NCBI RefSeq assembly: GCF_002906575.1
Contig: NZ_CP026309.1
Location: forward strand, 1,302,001-1,366,000
Source of the DNA: Salinigranum rubrum
GTDB taxonomy: Archaea > Halobacteriota > Halobacteria > Halobacteriales > Haloferacaceae
Direction: 5' to 3'
DNA: 64,000 bases
The position numbers and the translations under genes are program-made. The notes below the pieces were generated by a model that had not been told where the DNA came from, made no database searches, and saw only the letters and a list, made by a program, of their open reading frames with translations. This document shows positions 26,456 through 34,729 of this stretch, piece by piece (within the stretch, counting starts at the first letter, position 1; each line of letters begins with the position of its first letter).

Positions 26456-27493
26456 TCAGTTCACGGGGATCCGTCCGTCGGGGTCGGGTCGCTCGCCGAG
26501 GACGACTTCGAGCGTCTGCGGTGTCCCGCCGCGGACGATGTCGACGCCGACCGGCTCGTGCGGCCGCGTCTCAGTGATGAGATACCGCATCAGCTCCTCG
26601 TGGGTGTGTATCTCGTGGCCGTTGATGCCGACGATGACGTCGCCGCCGACGGGGACGCGCTGGCCGTGGAGCGTCCGGGTCTCGGTCGACCGCCGGAGCC
26701 TGTCGCCCGCCGTCGGCCCCGTGGCGACGTCGACGACGAGGACGCCCCGGGGCTCGTCGAGGTCGTTCGCCGCCGCGATGGTCGGCGTCACGTCGAGCGT
26801 CCGGGTCCGGAGGTACGAGTGGCGGTACCGTCCCTCCTCGACGAGCGACGGGACGACGCGCGAGACGATGACCGGCGAGACGGCGAAGCCGATGTTGTCG
26901 CCCTGCCGCGCGCGGTTGACGCCGACGACTTCGTAGGCCGGTTCGAGGGCGTCGTCCTCCGCTCCGACGACGAGCGCGACGAGCGGCCCGCCCGAGTTGC
27001 CCGGATTGATGGGCGCGTCCGTCTGGACGACGTCGGGGATGGCGAAGCCGCTCGACGTCCGCATCGAGCGGTTCGACCCGCTGACGATGCCCGCGGAGAT
27101 GGAGCCGTCGAGACCGAGCGGATTGCCGAGCGCGGCGACGGGCCGGCCCGGTTGTGGGTTCTCCGTGGCGACCGGGAGGGGCCGCGCCGTCGTCGGCAGG
27201 TCCGGCACCCGGACGACGGCGAGGTCGGTGTAGGAGTCGCGTCCGACGACGCGCCCGGTCCGCCATTGGCCGTCGGCGAACCGGACCTCGACGTCAGTCG
27301 CGTCGGTGACGACGTGGTCGTTCGTCACGACGTAGCCGTCTTGCTCCCCGCTCTCGCTCGTCGCTTCGTCCGCGAAGCCGTAGACGAATCCGGAGCCGGC
27401 GCCCCGTGCGGGGGCACCGCGTCCGACGTACACCGACACCACCGAGGGGATGGTGTCGCGGTACAACCGTTCGTAGTCGATGTCGGCGTGCAT
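26456..27493 (-). CDS. HtrA/DegP-like trypsin-type serine protease with PDZ domain
   Basis: A 345-residue trypsin-fold protease: His60 in TNDHVV, Asp90 in YTDLAVV and Ser167 in GNSGGP form the triad. It is followed by one C-terminal PDZ domain (about residues 235-335, GDVIVGINGHEIHTHEELMR). HtrA proteases handle damaged proteins. I see no signal peptide with the start MHADIDYERLY at 27493, so it is probably cytoplasmic; the long open frame upstream lacks a signal too. The upstream gap holds a 15-bp palindrome. Confidence 0.88.
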   Translation of the reverse strand: MHADIDYERLYRDTIPSVVSVYVGRGAPARGAGSGFVYGFADEATSESGEQDGYVVTNDHVVTDATDVEVRFADGQWRTGRVVGRDSYTDLAVVRVPDLPTTARPLPVATENPQPGRPVAALGNPLGLDGSISAGIVSGSNRSMRTSSGFAIPDVVQTDAPINPGNSGGPLVALVVGAEDDALEPAYEVVGVNRARQGDNIGFAVSPVIVSRVVPSLVEEGRYRHSYLRTRTLDVTPTIAAANDLDEPRGVLVVDVATGPTAGDRLRRSTETRTLHGQRVPVGGDVIVGINGHEIHTHEELMRYLITETRPHEPVGVDIVRGGTPQTLEVVLGERPDPDGRIPVN

Positions 27494-27551
27494 GTGGTAC
27501 GCGCGCCCGCCGCCGCTGTGGCCGGGTTTTGGCCCGCACACGGCGTGGGCG

Positions 27552-27566
27552 CTTACCTCAGGTAAG
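27552..27566. promoter_or_regulatory. 15-bp palindrome upstream of the HtrA-like gene
   Basis: CTTACCT-C-AGGTAAG is a perfect 7-1-7 inverted repeat about 60 bp before the protease start. It lies just upstream of a minus-strand CCAAAACCC that could serve as a weak TATA/BRE region. It is a candidate operator. Confidence 0.4.
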
Positions 27567-27794
27567 TGCCGAGCGTATATGACGGTGTCGTGCGGTAACA
27601 CGGGGCGCGAATCAGCGTGGACCGACGTGGTTCGGTCGTCTCGTCTCCTGTAATGGTTCGATAGGCGGGTGTGGACTCGCCGATGCACCGACCGACACGG
27701 TCCAGAAGGCCGCGCAGTACACGGACGCGGCGTGACCGCAGGCCTCACCTCTCCCCACCCGGTGCGGTCGGAACGGGACCCGACCGCGGCCCCC

Positions 27795-27848
27795 GGAGCG
27801 ACTGTGCCGCTCCGAGCCTTCGTTCAGTTCCTCCACGAAGACCTCGCG
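27795..27848. repeat. 54-nt double-hairpin intergenic repeat, copy 2
   Basis: Hairpin 1 is GGAGCG (27795-27800) with CGCTCC (27808-27813). Hairpin 2 is CTTCGT (27818-27823) with ACGAAG (27835-27840), then ACCTCGCG. All offsets equal those of the copy at 18787. Stem changes are compensatory (A:T to G:C in stem 1; CAC/GTG to CGT/ACG in stem 2). Confidence 0.6.
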
Positions 27849-28062
27849 CGTTCGCTCGCTCCTTGCAGTCACTCGCTCTCACGCGCCGACCGCCATGACA
27901 CGGTGCGGTGGCGCGTGACGTCATGCGGTCTCCGTGCTCTCCGGCACATCTGGTGAACCTGCCTCCCATGGAACCCCCCTCCCGTGAACCCGCACGGCAC
28001 TGCTGACCGCTCGGCGCATCCTCGTACCGGATCCTCCCACGTTAACCGCTCACTCGCCGGGC

Positions 28063-28070
28063 TTTAATAT
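28063..28070 (+). promoter_or_regulatory. TATA box of the KDPG aldolase gene
   Basis: TTTAATAT sits 23-30 bp before the ATG at 28093, ideal for a leaderless haloarchaeal transcript. Confidence 0.55.
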
Positions 28071-28092
28071 CGAGTCGGGCACAGCCACGGGT

Positions 28093-28746
28093 ATGAGCCT
28101 CGACAAGCACGACGCGATGCAGCGCCTCTCCGAGAGCGGGACCGTCGCGGTGATGCGCGGCGCGGACGCCGACACCCTCGTCAAGACGGTCGACGCCCTC
28201 CGGGAGGGCGGCGTCACTGCCATCGAGATCACCGCGGACAACCCCGACGCGCTGGCGATGATCGAGTCGGTCGTCGGGAGCTTCGACGACGAGGTCATCG
28301 TCGGCGCCGGGACCGTCCTCGACGGCTCGACGGCGCTCGACACCATCCGCGCGGGCGCGGAGTTCGTCGTCGGCCCCACCGTCGAGGAGGACGTCGTCGA
28401 CGTCTGCAACCGGTACGGGACGCTCGTCGCGCCGGGGGCGTTTACTCCAACTGAAGCGCTCACCGCCTACGAGGCCGGCGCGGATTTCGTGAAGATATTC
28501 CCCGCGTCTTCAGGAGGGCCTGGGCACCTGGGCGGCATCAAGGGCCCGCTGCCGCAGATTCCGCTCATGCCCACGGGCGGCGTCGACGCCGACAACGCGG
28601 GCGACTTCATTCGCGCCGGTGCCGAGGTGGTGGGTGCGGGCAGTGCCCTGGTTCCCGGCGACGCAGTCGAGTCCGGCGACTTCGAGACCATCACCGAGAA
28701 CGCCCGCGCGTTCACCGAGGCCGTCGAGGCGGCGCGGTCGGCGTAG
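28093..28746 (+). CDS. kdgA: KDPG aldolase (2-dehydro-3-deoxy-6-phosphogluconate aldolase)
   Basis: A 217-residue class I aldolase of the bacterial Eda type. It splits 2-keto-3-deoxy-6-phosphogluconate into pyruvate and glyceraldehyde-3-phosphate in the semi-phosphorylative Entner-Doudoroff pathway used by haloarchaea. The catalytic Glu45 (TAIEIT) and Schiff-base Lys134 (DFVKIFPAS) are in the expected places, and GGV near residue 160 binds phosphate. Activity on 4-hydroxy-2-oxoglutarate is possible, as in the family. The symbol follows haloarchaeal usage; eda is the bacterial name. Confidence 0.9.
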   Translation: MSLDKHDAMQRLSESGTVAVMRGADADTLVKTVDALREGGVTAIEITADNPDALAMIESVVGSFDDEVIVGAGTVLDGSTALDTIRAGAEFVVGPTVEEDVVDVCNRYGTLVAPGAFTPTEALTAYEAGADFVKIFPASSGGPGHLGGIKGPLPQIPLMPTGGVDADNAGDFIRAGAEVVGAGSALVPGDAVESGDFETITENARAFTEAVEAARSA

Positions 28747-28793
28747 CGAGGAACGCGTCGTCCGATGAGTGCGTCGCCCGGCGAGTCGAACGC

Positions 28794-29477
28794 TCAGAGC
28801 AGCGACCGAACGGCGTCACGGTGCTCCTTCCCCACCAGGTCGGCCGGGTCGCCGTCGCCCGCCGCTACGAGGTAGGTCCGTCCGTCCTGGTCGCCGTAGC
28901 GGTGGTGGAAGTCGTAGACGAAGCCGTAGACGGCGGCGTCCGTCTCCCCCGAGACGAACTCGCACTGCTCGCGGACGTTGTACTCGACGAGGCGGTCGAC
29001 GACGGCGCTCTTCTCGCCGCCGAGGTCGACGGGGGCCTCCTCGACCATCGTAATGAGCGAGTCGAGGTCCTGCTGGACGCCCGGCGGGAGACTCTCCAGT
29101 TCGGTCTCACCCGTGACGACCTCGTAGGCGGCGGTGACGGCCCCACAGCCCGTGTGGCCGACGACCGCGACCACGCCCGTGTCGGTGAACGTCACCGGAT
29201 ACGCGACGCCCCCGTCGAGGACGCGCTCGCCGTCGACCTCCACCGTGGAGCGGTTGCCGATGTTCGCGACGGTGAAGAGCTGTCCCGGCTCGGAGACGTC
29301 CCACATCCCCTCCTGGGAGACGCGCGAGTCCGAACAGCAGACGGAGACCACCGGCGGAGACTGGGCGTCGCGGACGGCGTCGAACTCCGATTCGTCGTGC
29401 TGGGCGACGTGGCGGTCGTTTCCAGCGAGGAGGTCGGTGAGGATCTGTTCGGGACTGTCGGAGTGGTCGTGGCTCAT
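28794..29477 (-). CDS. Beta-class carbonic anhydrase
   Basis: A 227-residue zinc enzyme interconverting CO2 and bicarbonate. The zinc ligands and dyad are complete: Cys48-x-Asp50-x-Arg52 in CCSDSRVS, and His108 and Cys111 in VGHTGCGA. The C-terminus carries the family-typical GFVYDFHHRYGDQDGRTYLV. I chose the ATG at 29477 (MSHDHSDSPEQ). Confidence 0.92.
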   Translation of the reverse strand: MSHDHSDSPEQILTDLLAGNDRHVAQHDESEFDAVRDAQSPPVVSVCCSDSRVSQEGMWDVSEPGQLFTVANIGNRSTVEVDGERVLDGGVAYPVTFTDTGVVAVVGHTGCGAVTAAYEVVTGETELESLPPGVQQDLDSLITMVEEAPVDLGGEKSAVVDRLVEYNVREQCEFVSGETDAAVYGFVYDFHHRYGDQDGRTYLVAAGDGDPADLVGKEHRDAVRSLL

Positions 29478-29528
29478 ATCGGAGACGATAGCGCCGACCG
29501 ACAAATTCCCTTGGAAATCGGTCGTGGC

Positions 29529-29984
29529 TCACTCCTGTGCGCCCGTGTCGGCCGTGGACGCTCCGCCGGCCGACGCTCCCGACTCGTCCGCTGTCTCGGC
29601 CGACGTACCCCTCCCGAGGACGGTCCGAAGGCCGATGAGGACGTACGCGAGCCCGATGACACGCGCCGCCGGAACGACCCACGAGGCCAGTTCGATGGTC
29701 TCGCTTCGCTCGTACGCCAGCTTCAAGCCCAGGTCAGCGGCCCGCCGCGGCGCGACGGCGATGAGAACGCCCAGTAGCCCGACCGGCACTCGGAGCAGTG
29801 ACGACGTACTGCGTCGGGAGAGCAGTACCCAGAGTACCCCCTCGATTCGAGTCGCAGGGCGAATCCACGAGCGGAGTTCCGCCTCGCCGCGGTCGTCGAA
29901 CGCGAGTCGCTCGGCGACGGCGACGATGCGGCCGGGAAACAGCGCCTCGATCAGTCCGGCGAGCGTGAGGAGTCTGGATGCCAT
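29529..29984 (-). CDS. Small membrane protein, haloarchaeal
   Basis: A 151-residue protein with two or three predicted hydrophobic segments (EGVLWVLLSRRS region, VPVGLLGVLIAVAPRR, WVVPAARVIGLAYVLIGLR) and a polar Ala/Ser/Gly/Thr C-terminus. No motif recognised. I chose the start MASRLLTLAGLIEALFPGRI at 29984; a longer frame upstream runs into the tRNA neighbourhood and is unlikely. Confidence 0.6.
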   Translation of the reverse strand: MASRLLTLAGLIEALFPGRIVAVAERLAFDDRGEAELRSWIRPATRIEGVLWVLLSRRSTSSLLRVPVGLLGVLIAVAPRRAADLGLKLAYERSETIELASWVVPAARVIGLAYVLIGLRTVLGRGTSAETADESGASAGGASTADTGAQE

Positions 29985-30079
29985 GGTTCGTGTTGGTTCT
30001 CCAATATGAAAAGTTGCGATGGTGGCTGCGAGTCGGTGAAAACGGTCGAGACGCGCCGCTCGGGAGTCGGGTTCGCAGA

Positions 30080-30103
30080 ATGCGCCGGCCGGGATATCGA
30101 ACC
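30080..30103 (-). repeat. Decayed duplicate of the tRNA-Gly 3' end
   Basis: ATGCGCCGGCCGGGATATCG followed by AACC repeats the tRNA's acceptor and T-arm end (30202-30224), with one inserted A. It lies about 120 bp away in the same orientation. A second T-arm-like piece, GGGTTC-A-GAATCCC, lies near 30149-30162 on the plus strand. Such a scar is what a departed integrative element leaves. Confidence 0.6.
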
Positions 30104-30202
30104 GAAGCCAGACGTGCTCGCTCGTGCCTCGCTGCGCGCGACTGGCAGGGTTCAGAATCCCGTCGAGGCGCATACACGCCTCTCACTACGTTCGAGTCGG
30201 TA

Positions 30203-30273
30203 TGCGCCGGCCGGGATTCGAACCCGGGCCATGAGCTTGGAAGGCTCAGGTCCTACCACTAGACCACCGGCGC
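30203..30273 (-). tRNA. tRNA-Gly (anticodon TCC)
   Basis: Minus-strand cloverleaf of 71 nt without an encoded CCA. The acceptor stem GCGCCGG pairs with CCGGCGC. The D-arm is GTCTAGTGGTAGGAC, the anticodon arm TGAGC-CTTCCAA-GCTCA places TCC at the anticodon, and the T-arm is CCCGGGTTCGAATCCCGG. No intron is visible. Confidence 0.97.
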
Positions 30274-30683
30274 GCTCGTTCGCTGCGCTCACTCGCGCGC
30301 CGAGCCTCCACCTCCTTTCGTTCGGTGGAGACACCGGCGCTCACACGAGTGGAAGCCAGCGTCGTTCTCTCGTATCCGACCCCGGAATAAGGACCTTACG
30401 TTACTCGACAGCGTGGCGTGTGACGGCGCGGGCTCCGTGGCCGCGCCTCACGCGCGAGGGATGAGCACCGAAGCGCCGCAGGCGCGAGGAGCGCAATCGG
30501 CTGGGGGGTCTTCGCGAGTGCAACGAGCGAACGGCTCGAAGCGGCTCTGCCGCTTCGGTGGACGAGGCATCACCACCCTAGCGAGTCGCTTCTCCGGGAC
30601 GCTGTGTTCACGGGCGACACCGTCTCGTCTCGCCTCCGAACCCGCGACACCACCTGAAGACGACGGGCTGTCTCTGAGTCCAG
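30274..30683. other. 410-bp gene-free gap
   Basis: No supportable gene. It contains a stem CTCCAC/GTGGAG (30306-30330) in the same GAGC...AC frame as hairpin 2 of the 54-nt repeat, and a modular repeat at 30425-30583. Confidence 0.5.
30425..30583. repeat. Modular intergenic repeat, copy 1
   Basis: In order: hairpin GGCGCGG/CCGCGCC (30425-30447), motif GCGCGAGGGATGAG (30452), variable segment, motif AATCGGCTGGGG (30495, exactly 43 bp on), an inserted hairpin GAAGCGGCTCTGCCGCTTC (30538-30556), and end motif TCACCACCCTAGCG (30570-30583). The copy at 42343-42446 has the same order. Confidence 0.65.
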
Positions 30684-31700
30684 CTAATCGTCGCCGTGTG
30701 TCCGCGCCGTCTCCCGCAACTCGTCCGAAATCGAGGGAACCGTCTCCGCGTCGACCGGTCCCTCCGCCTCGATCTCCTCCAGCGACTTGGGGAACTCCCG
30801 AAGCTCCATGTGGATGGCGATGCCCGCCTTCGCGCCCATCCCCATCGCCACCGGAATCTGGTTGTGGCCGGGGACGATGTCGCCGACGGCGTACACTCCA
30901 TCCACCGACGTGCGGCCGTGGTCGTCCGCGTCGATGGTGCCGTCGTCGTTCAGGCCGACGCCGAGTTGCTCGGCGAGGTCGGTGTTGTAGTTCGAGCCGT
31001 ACATGGCGAAGCCGCCCTTGTACTCTCTCACAGTCCCGTCCTCGAACTCGAAGCTCTCCAGCCAGCCGTCGTCGTCCTTCGTGAGGCCGACGACGTCCTC
31101 CTCGACGATATCGACCGGGTGTGCGCGGACGAGTGTGTCGGTGTCGTCGCTCCACGTCGGCTCGTCTCCCCGGAGGAGCAGGTCGACCTCGTCGGTGAAG
31201 TTGAGCATGATCATCGCCACGTACGCCGCGGAGTCGGAGTGACCCATCACGTACACCGACTCGTCGACGAACATGTACGCGTCACAGTGCAGACAGTAGT
31301 GGAGGCCACGACCCGTCCGCGGGAGCGGCGGGTCCGGGCGCTCGTCGTTGAAGCCCGTCGCGAGGACGACGCGCTCGGCGACGTACTCTCCCTCGTTCCC
31401 GGCGAGACGGAACCGGCCGTCGTCGGTCCGCTCGACGTCGGTGACGAAGTCCCGGATCAGAGAGGTGCCGTACTCCTCTAGCTGGTCGCGGGCGGTCTGG
31501 AGGAACTCGTTGCCCGACACCGACTCGGGCACGCCGATGACGTTGTGGGTGTCGAGCATCATCGCGGCGCGCCCGCCACCTCGGTCGACGAGCGCGGTGT
31601 CGTGTCCCAGTCGCGTGGTGTACAGCGCCGAGGTCAGGCCGGCGGGGCCCCCGCCGACGACGATCACCTCGAACTCCGCTGCGGAAGAGGAATCAGTCAT
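30684..31700 (-). CDS. Thioredoxin-reductase-like FAD/NAD(P) oxidoreductase
   Basis: A 338-residue flavoprotein of the TrxB fold. The FAD-binding motif GGGPAGLTSALYTTR is near the N-terminus, and the C-terminal FAD motif is SVDGVYAVGDIVPGHNQIP. The redox-active pair is Cys136-x-x-Cys139 (YCLHCD), not the usual CATC, and the NAD(P) motif VMGHSDSAAYVAM departs from the classical GGGDSA. It could reduce thioredoxin or another small disulfide protein, or a non-thioredoxin partner. I chose the ATG at 31700. Confidence 0.85.
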   Translation of the reverse strand: MTDSSSAAEFEVIVVGGGPAGLTSALYTTRLGHDTALVDRGGGRAAMMLDTHNVIGVPESVSGNEFLQTARDQLEEYGTSLIRDFVTDVERTDDGRFRLAGNEGEYVAERVVLATGFNDERPDPPLPRTGRGLHYCLHCDAYMFVDESVYVMGHSDSAAYVAMIMLNFTDEVDLLLRGDEPTWSDDTDTLVRAHPVDIVEEDVVGLTKDDDGWLESFEFEDGTVREYKGGFAMYGSNYNTDLAEQLGVGLNDDGTIDADDHGRTSVDGVYAVGDIVPGHNQIPVAMGMGAKAGIAIHMELREFPKSLEEIEAEGPVDAETVPSISDELRETARTHGDD

Positions 31701-31846
31701 CACTCTCCCCTTGGACTGCGGAAAGATAAACGCCGGACGTTCGTGCGTCGATCGAATCCAGCCGGTCCGTGTTGACAACGCACACGATCTCGGTACGAGC
31801 GGACCCGCTCCGGACGGCCGCCTCCGCGTGACGCGCGGGCAGAGGG

Positions 31847-32521
31847 TCAGCCCCGATGTCCGTCCGTTCCGACGACGGCGTAGCAGTTACCGCTGGAGAC
31901 GAACACGTCGTGGACGACGAGCGCCGAGGCGTCGAGGTCCGCCTCGAACTCCGCGGGCGCGTAGATGTGGTAAAATCGCGGGACGGTCTCGCCGCCGGGC
32001 AGCGTCCAGTCGACGGTGGTGTCGAACCCCCTGTCACTCTCTTGCTCTGCGAACCGGTCGTGGGTCGTCGACCACGCGCTCACCAGTCCCCGTCCTCCGC
32101 GTGTGAGAACCCGCGCGAGTTCGTCGAGGCTCGCGACGCGGCGCGCACGCGGGGTGAGGTGGTGTACGGCGGCGACGTACACCGCGAGGTCGACCGTCTC
32201 TGTCTGGAGGGGAAGCGCGGCGGCGTCACCCTGCAGGAACGCCGCGTCGAACCCCCGGTCCGTGGCTCGCGCGCGCGCCTCCCCGAGCAGTCCCCGGCTG
32301 ACGTCGAGACCGACGACCCGTTCGGCGTGGTCGGCCAGGAGTTCGGTGTGGCGTCCGTTCCCACAGCCGACGTCGAGCGCCAGCGCACCGCGGCGTTCGG
32401 CGAGGAACGTCTCGACCTCGGGCCAGGCGTACTCGCGCGTGGCGGCGAAGTGCGTCGCGATCCGGTCGTACGTCCGCATCGTGTTGACCACGTTGCCCCC
32501 CTCTGCGGCGTCGCCGTCCAT
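31847..32521 (-). CDS. SAM-dependent methyltransferase (Trm9-like)
   Basis: A 224-residue class I methyltransferase. SAM-binding motif I is LALDVGCGNGRH and motif II LPLQTETVDLAVYVAAVHHL. The beginning, YDRIATHFAATREYAWPEVE, strongly resembles Trm9/ABH8-type tRNA wobble-uridine methyltransferases, so tRNA modification is the best guess. I chose the ATG at 32521; MRTYDRIATHF at 32479 is an alternative. Confidence 0.82.
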   Translation of the reverse strand: MDGDAAEGGNVVNTMRTYDRIATHFAATREYAWPEVETFLAERRGALALDVGCGNGRHTELLADHAERVVGLDVSRGLLGEARARATDRGFDAAFLQGDAAALPLQTETVDLAVYVAAVHHLTPRARRVASLDELARVLTRGGRGLVSAWSTTHDRFAEQESDRGFDTTVDWTLPGGETVPRFYHIYAPAEFEADLDASALVVHDVFVSSGNCYAVVGTDGHRG

Positions 32522-32579
32522 GCGTGGACTCCGAGGAGCGTCGACAAAAAGTCCGTCACTCGCGTCGCGGACCACGAAC

Positions 32580-34727
32580 TCAGACGATCTGGAACACGAC
32601 GTAGGTGACGAACACCAGGAGCGTCGCGTGTTTGAGACCGTCGGCGACGCTCCCCTCGCCGAGTTGGCCCGCGATGAGTCCCGAGAAGACCCCCTGGACG
32701 AGCGTGACGTGGAAGAACAGGAGCGAGTACGCGTCGGTGTTGACCTCCCCGAGGCCCGAGAAGACGCTGGACGAGGCGACCGAGTCACCCGAGAACGCGG
32801 CGCTCTGGCTCGCCGACTCGATGGCGGGGACGAACGAGACGGTGAGCGCGACGATGATGCCGAGGAAGACGAAGAAGGAAACGTAGATGACGACGAGGTA
32901 GGTCAGCATCTGCTGGCGGCGTTCCTCCCGGAGCGACCGCGTGTCCTCGGTCTCGTTGGCGGCGATGCGCAGGACCGGGGAGATGTCGCCGCTGGCACCC
33001 ATCGCGTTGGTGACGAGCGCGACCGACCGCGTGAGCATCGGTGCTCGCGTCCGGTTGGCCATGCGCTGGAGTGCGCTCGCGACGTCCGCGCCGTACTCGA
33101 TGTCACGGTGTGCCCGCCGGAGTTCAGTGCCGAGCGCCCCGAGGTCGGTCTGGGAGACGCGCTTGATACTCGAGACGACTGTCAGCCCCGCCTCGTTGAC
33201 GCTCGCCATCCGGTCGAGGAAGTCGGGCGTCGCGTTCTCGATGTCGCGGTAGGTCCGCTTTCGAAGCTCGTAGACGAGCGACAACAGGCCCATGACGAGC
33301 AACAGCGCCTCGACCAGCGGCTTGTCGACGACGTCGACCAGCCGGTACGCCTGCAACCCCTGCATGGTCGGGACGCCGGTCGTGAAGACGACCGTTCGGT
33401 CGAAGGTGAGCGCGACCCACACGAGCGCGACGGGTATCGTGAGATACAGCGTGACGATCGGGTCCTGCAGCAGTTTCCCCTTCGGGTCGTCGAGCCACGC
33501 GCGGATGGGTGCGGCCCGGTCGTACGCGCGCAGTTGCGCGTAGTTCCGGGCGTCGCGCGCCGCGTCGGCGTCGGCGGTTCCGCCGTCGGTCGCCGCCGTG
33601 CGTGCCGCCGCGTGTCCGGGCAGGCCCTCCCCCGTCGCCTCGCTCTCGATGTCGAGGTCGCTCTGCCAACTCGACGCCCGGAGCGAGTCGGTGATGCTGT
33701 CGATGTAGACGATGAACGCGACACTCGCGAGCGGGATGCCGAGGTAGGTGACGACCTGAATCAGGGGCAGGGTGTCGGAGATGACGAGGCCGATGACGAC
33801 GAGGACCGTGATGAAAAAGAGCGGCCCCGCGACGAGGACGGTGACGTATATCTCCGCGAACGTCTCGAGCAGTTCGAGGTACGTCTGCTGCTGGGCGGCG
33901 ATTTCGTCCTGGTAGCGCTCGTACTGCTCGTGGAGGAACGACGAGAGCGCCCGACCGGAGCCGAGGACGCTCGCGAGGTTCTCGGCGAACTCCTCGAGTC
34001 CGTCGCTCGGCGTCCGCCTCGCGGTGTCTTCGAGCGCGGTGATGATGTCGGTCCCGAACGTGTTCGTGTCGCGGACGGCGACGGCGAACTCCTCGGCGGC
34101 CTCGCCGTACACCTCGCGGTTCGCCGCGAGCGTCTCCAGCACCTTCGGGAACGGCATCCCCGAGCGCGACAGCGCGTAGATGAACGCGACGGTCCGCGGG
34201 AGCGTCGTGTCGATGCGGTTCGCCCGCGCGCTCGCCACTTGGTCGAGGTAGAGCCAGCGTCCCCAGTAGCCGACGACCGCTGCCGGGAGCCCGAGGGCCA
34301 GGACGGCGACGACAAGCGAGCCGAGCAGTCCGAGGACCGTCACCTGCGCGACGCTGTCCCCCGCGAAGAACACGCCGACCGCCGGTCCGGACAGCCCGGC
34401 GGCACTGGCGAGCGCCGTCGGGCGCACGTCGAGGAGGACGAGCAGGAGTCCACCGACGTAGACGACTCCGACCGCGCCGACGACGCCGAGGGCGGTCGAG
34501 ACGAACAGGGTACGCGAGGCGAACCGGCCGTAGGTCTGGTCGACGTGTGCGGCGCGCATCCGTTCGACCTCCCGCCTCCGGCGCGACCCGTCGCGGTCGA
34601 GGAGCGAACCGAACAGTCTGAGGCTCATCCGGGTGAGAAGCCGGTCGAGGCGGTCGTCGAGGAACGTGAGGGCGACGAACGCCCCGAGGAGAGCGACGAG
34701 GACGAGCGGGACGAGGAGAAGCACCAT
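32580..34727 (-). CDS. Type IV pilus membrane platform protein (TadC/PilC-like)
   Basis: A 715-residue integral membrane protein, the inner platform that the secretion ATPase works on. It contains two T2SSF-type halves, each with a cytoplasmic helical domain (PRTVAFIYALSRSGMPFPKV; PDFLDRMASVNEAGLTVVSS), and about nine membrane helices. This double-domain form is typical of haloarchaeal PilC proteins. It starts 3 bp after the ATPase gene stop, so the two form an operon. The pilin substrate is not in the window. Confidence 0.88.
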   Translation of the reverse strand: MVLLLVPLVLVALLGAFVALTFLDDRLDRLLTRMSLRLFGSLLDRDGSRRRREVERMRAAHVDQTYGRFASRTLFVSTALGVVGAVGVVYVGGLLLVLLDVRPTALASAAGLSGPAVGVFFAGDSVAQVTVLGLLGSLVVAVLALGLPAAVVGYWGRWLYLDQVASARANRIDTTLPRTVAFIYALSRSGMPFPKVLETLAANREVYGEAAEEFAVAVRDTNTFGTDIITALEDTARRTPSDGLEEFAENLASVLGSGRALSSFLHEQYERYQDEIAAQQQTYLELLETFAEIYVTVLVAGPLFFITVLVVIGLVISDTLPLIQVVTYLGIPLASVAFIVYIDSITDSLRASSWQSDLDIESEATGEGLPGHAAARTAATDGGTADADAARDARNYAQLRAYDRAAPIRAWLDDPKGKLLQDPIVTLYLTIPVALVWVALTFDRTVVFTTGVPTMQGLQAYRLVDVVDKPLVEALLLVMGLLSLVYELRKRTYRDIENATPDFLDRMASVNEAGLTVVSSIKRVSQTDLGALGTELRRAHRDIEYGADVASALQRMANRTRAPMLTRSVALVTNAMGASGDISPVLRIAANETEDTRSLREERRQQMLTYLVVIYVSFFVFLGIIVALTVSFVPAIESASQSAAFSGDSVASSSVFSGLGEVNTDAYSLLFFHVTLVQGVFSGLIAGQLGEGSVADGLKHATLLVFVTYVVFQIV

Positions 34728-34729
34728 GA

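Larger units (their letters stand above)
27494..28092. other. 599-bp gene-free gap with structured repeats
   Basis: I find no supportable gene. The gap holds a palindrome at 27552-27566, a double-hairpin repeat at 27795-27848, the 12-mer GCTCCTTGCAGT (27858-27869, also at 38606-38617) and, at its end, the promoter of the KDPG aldolase gene. Confidence 0.5.
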
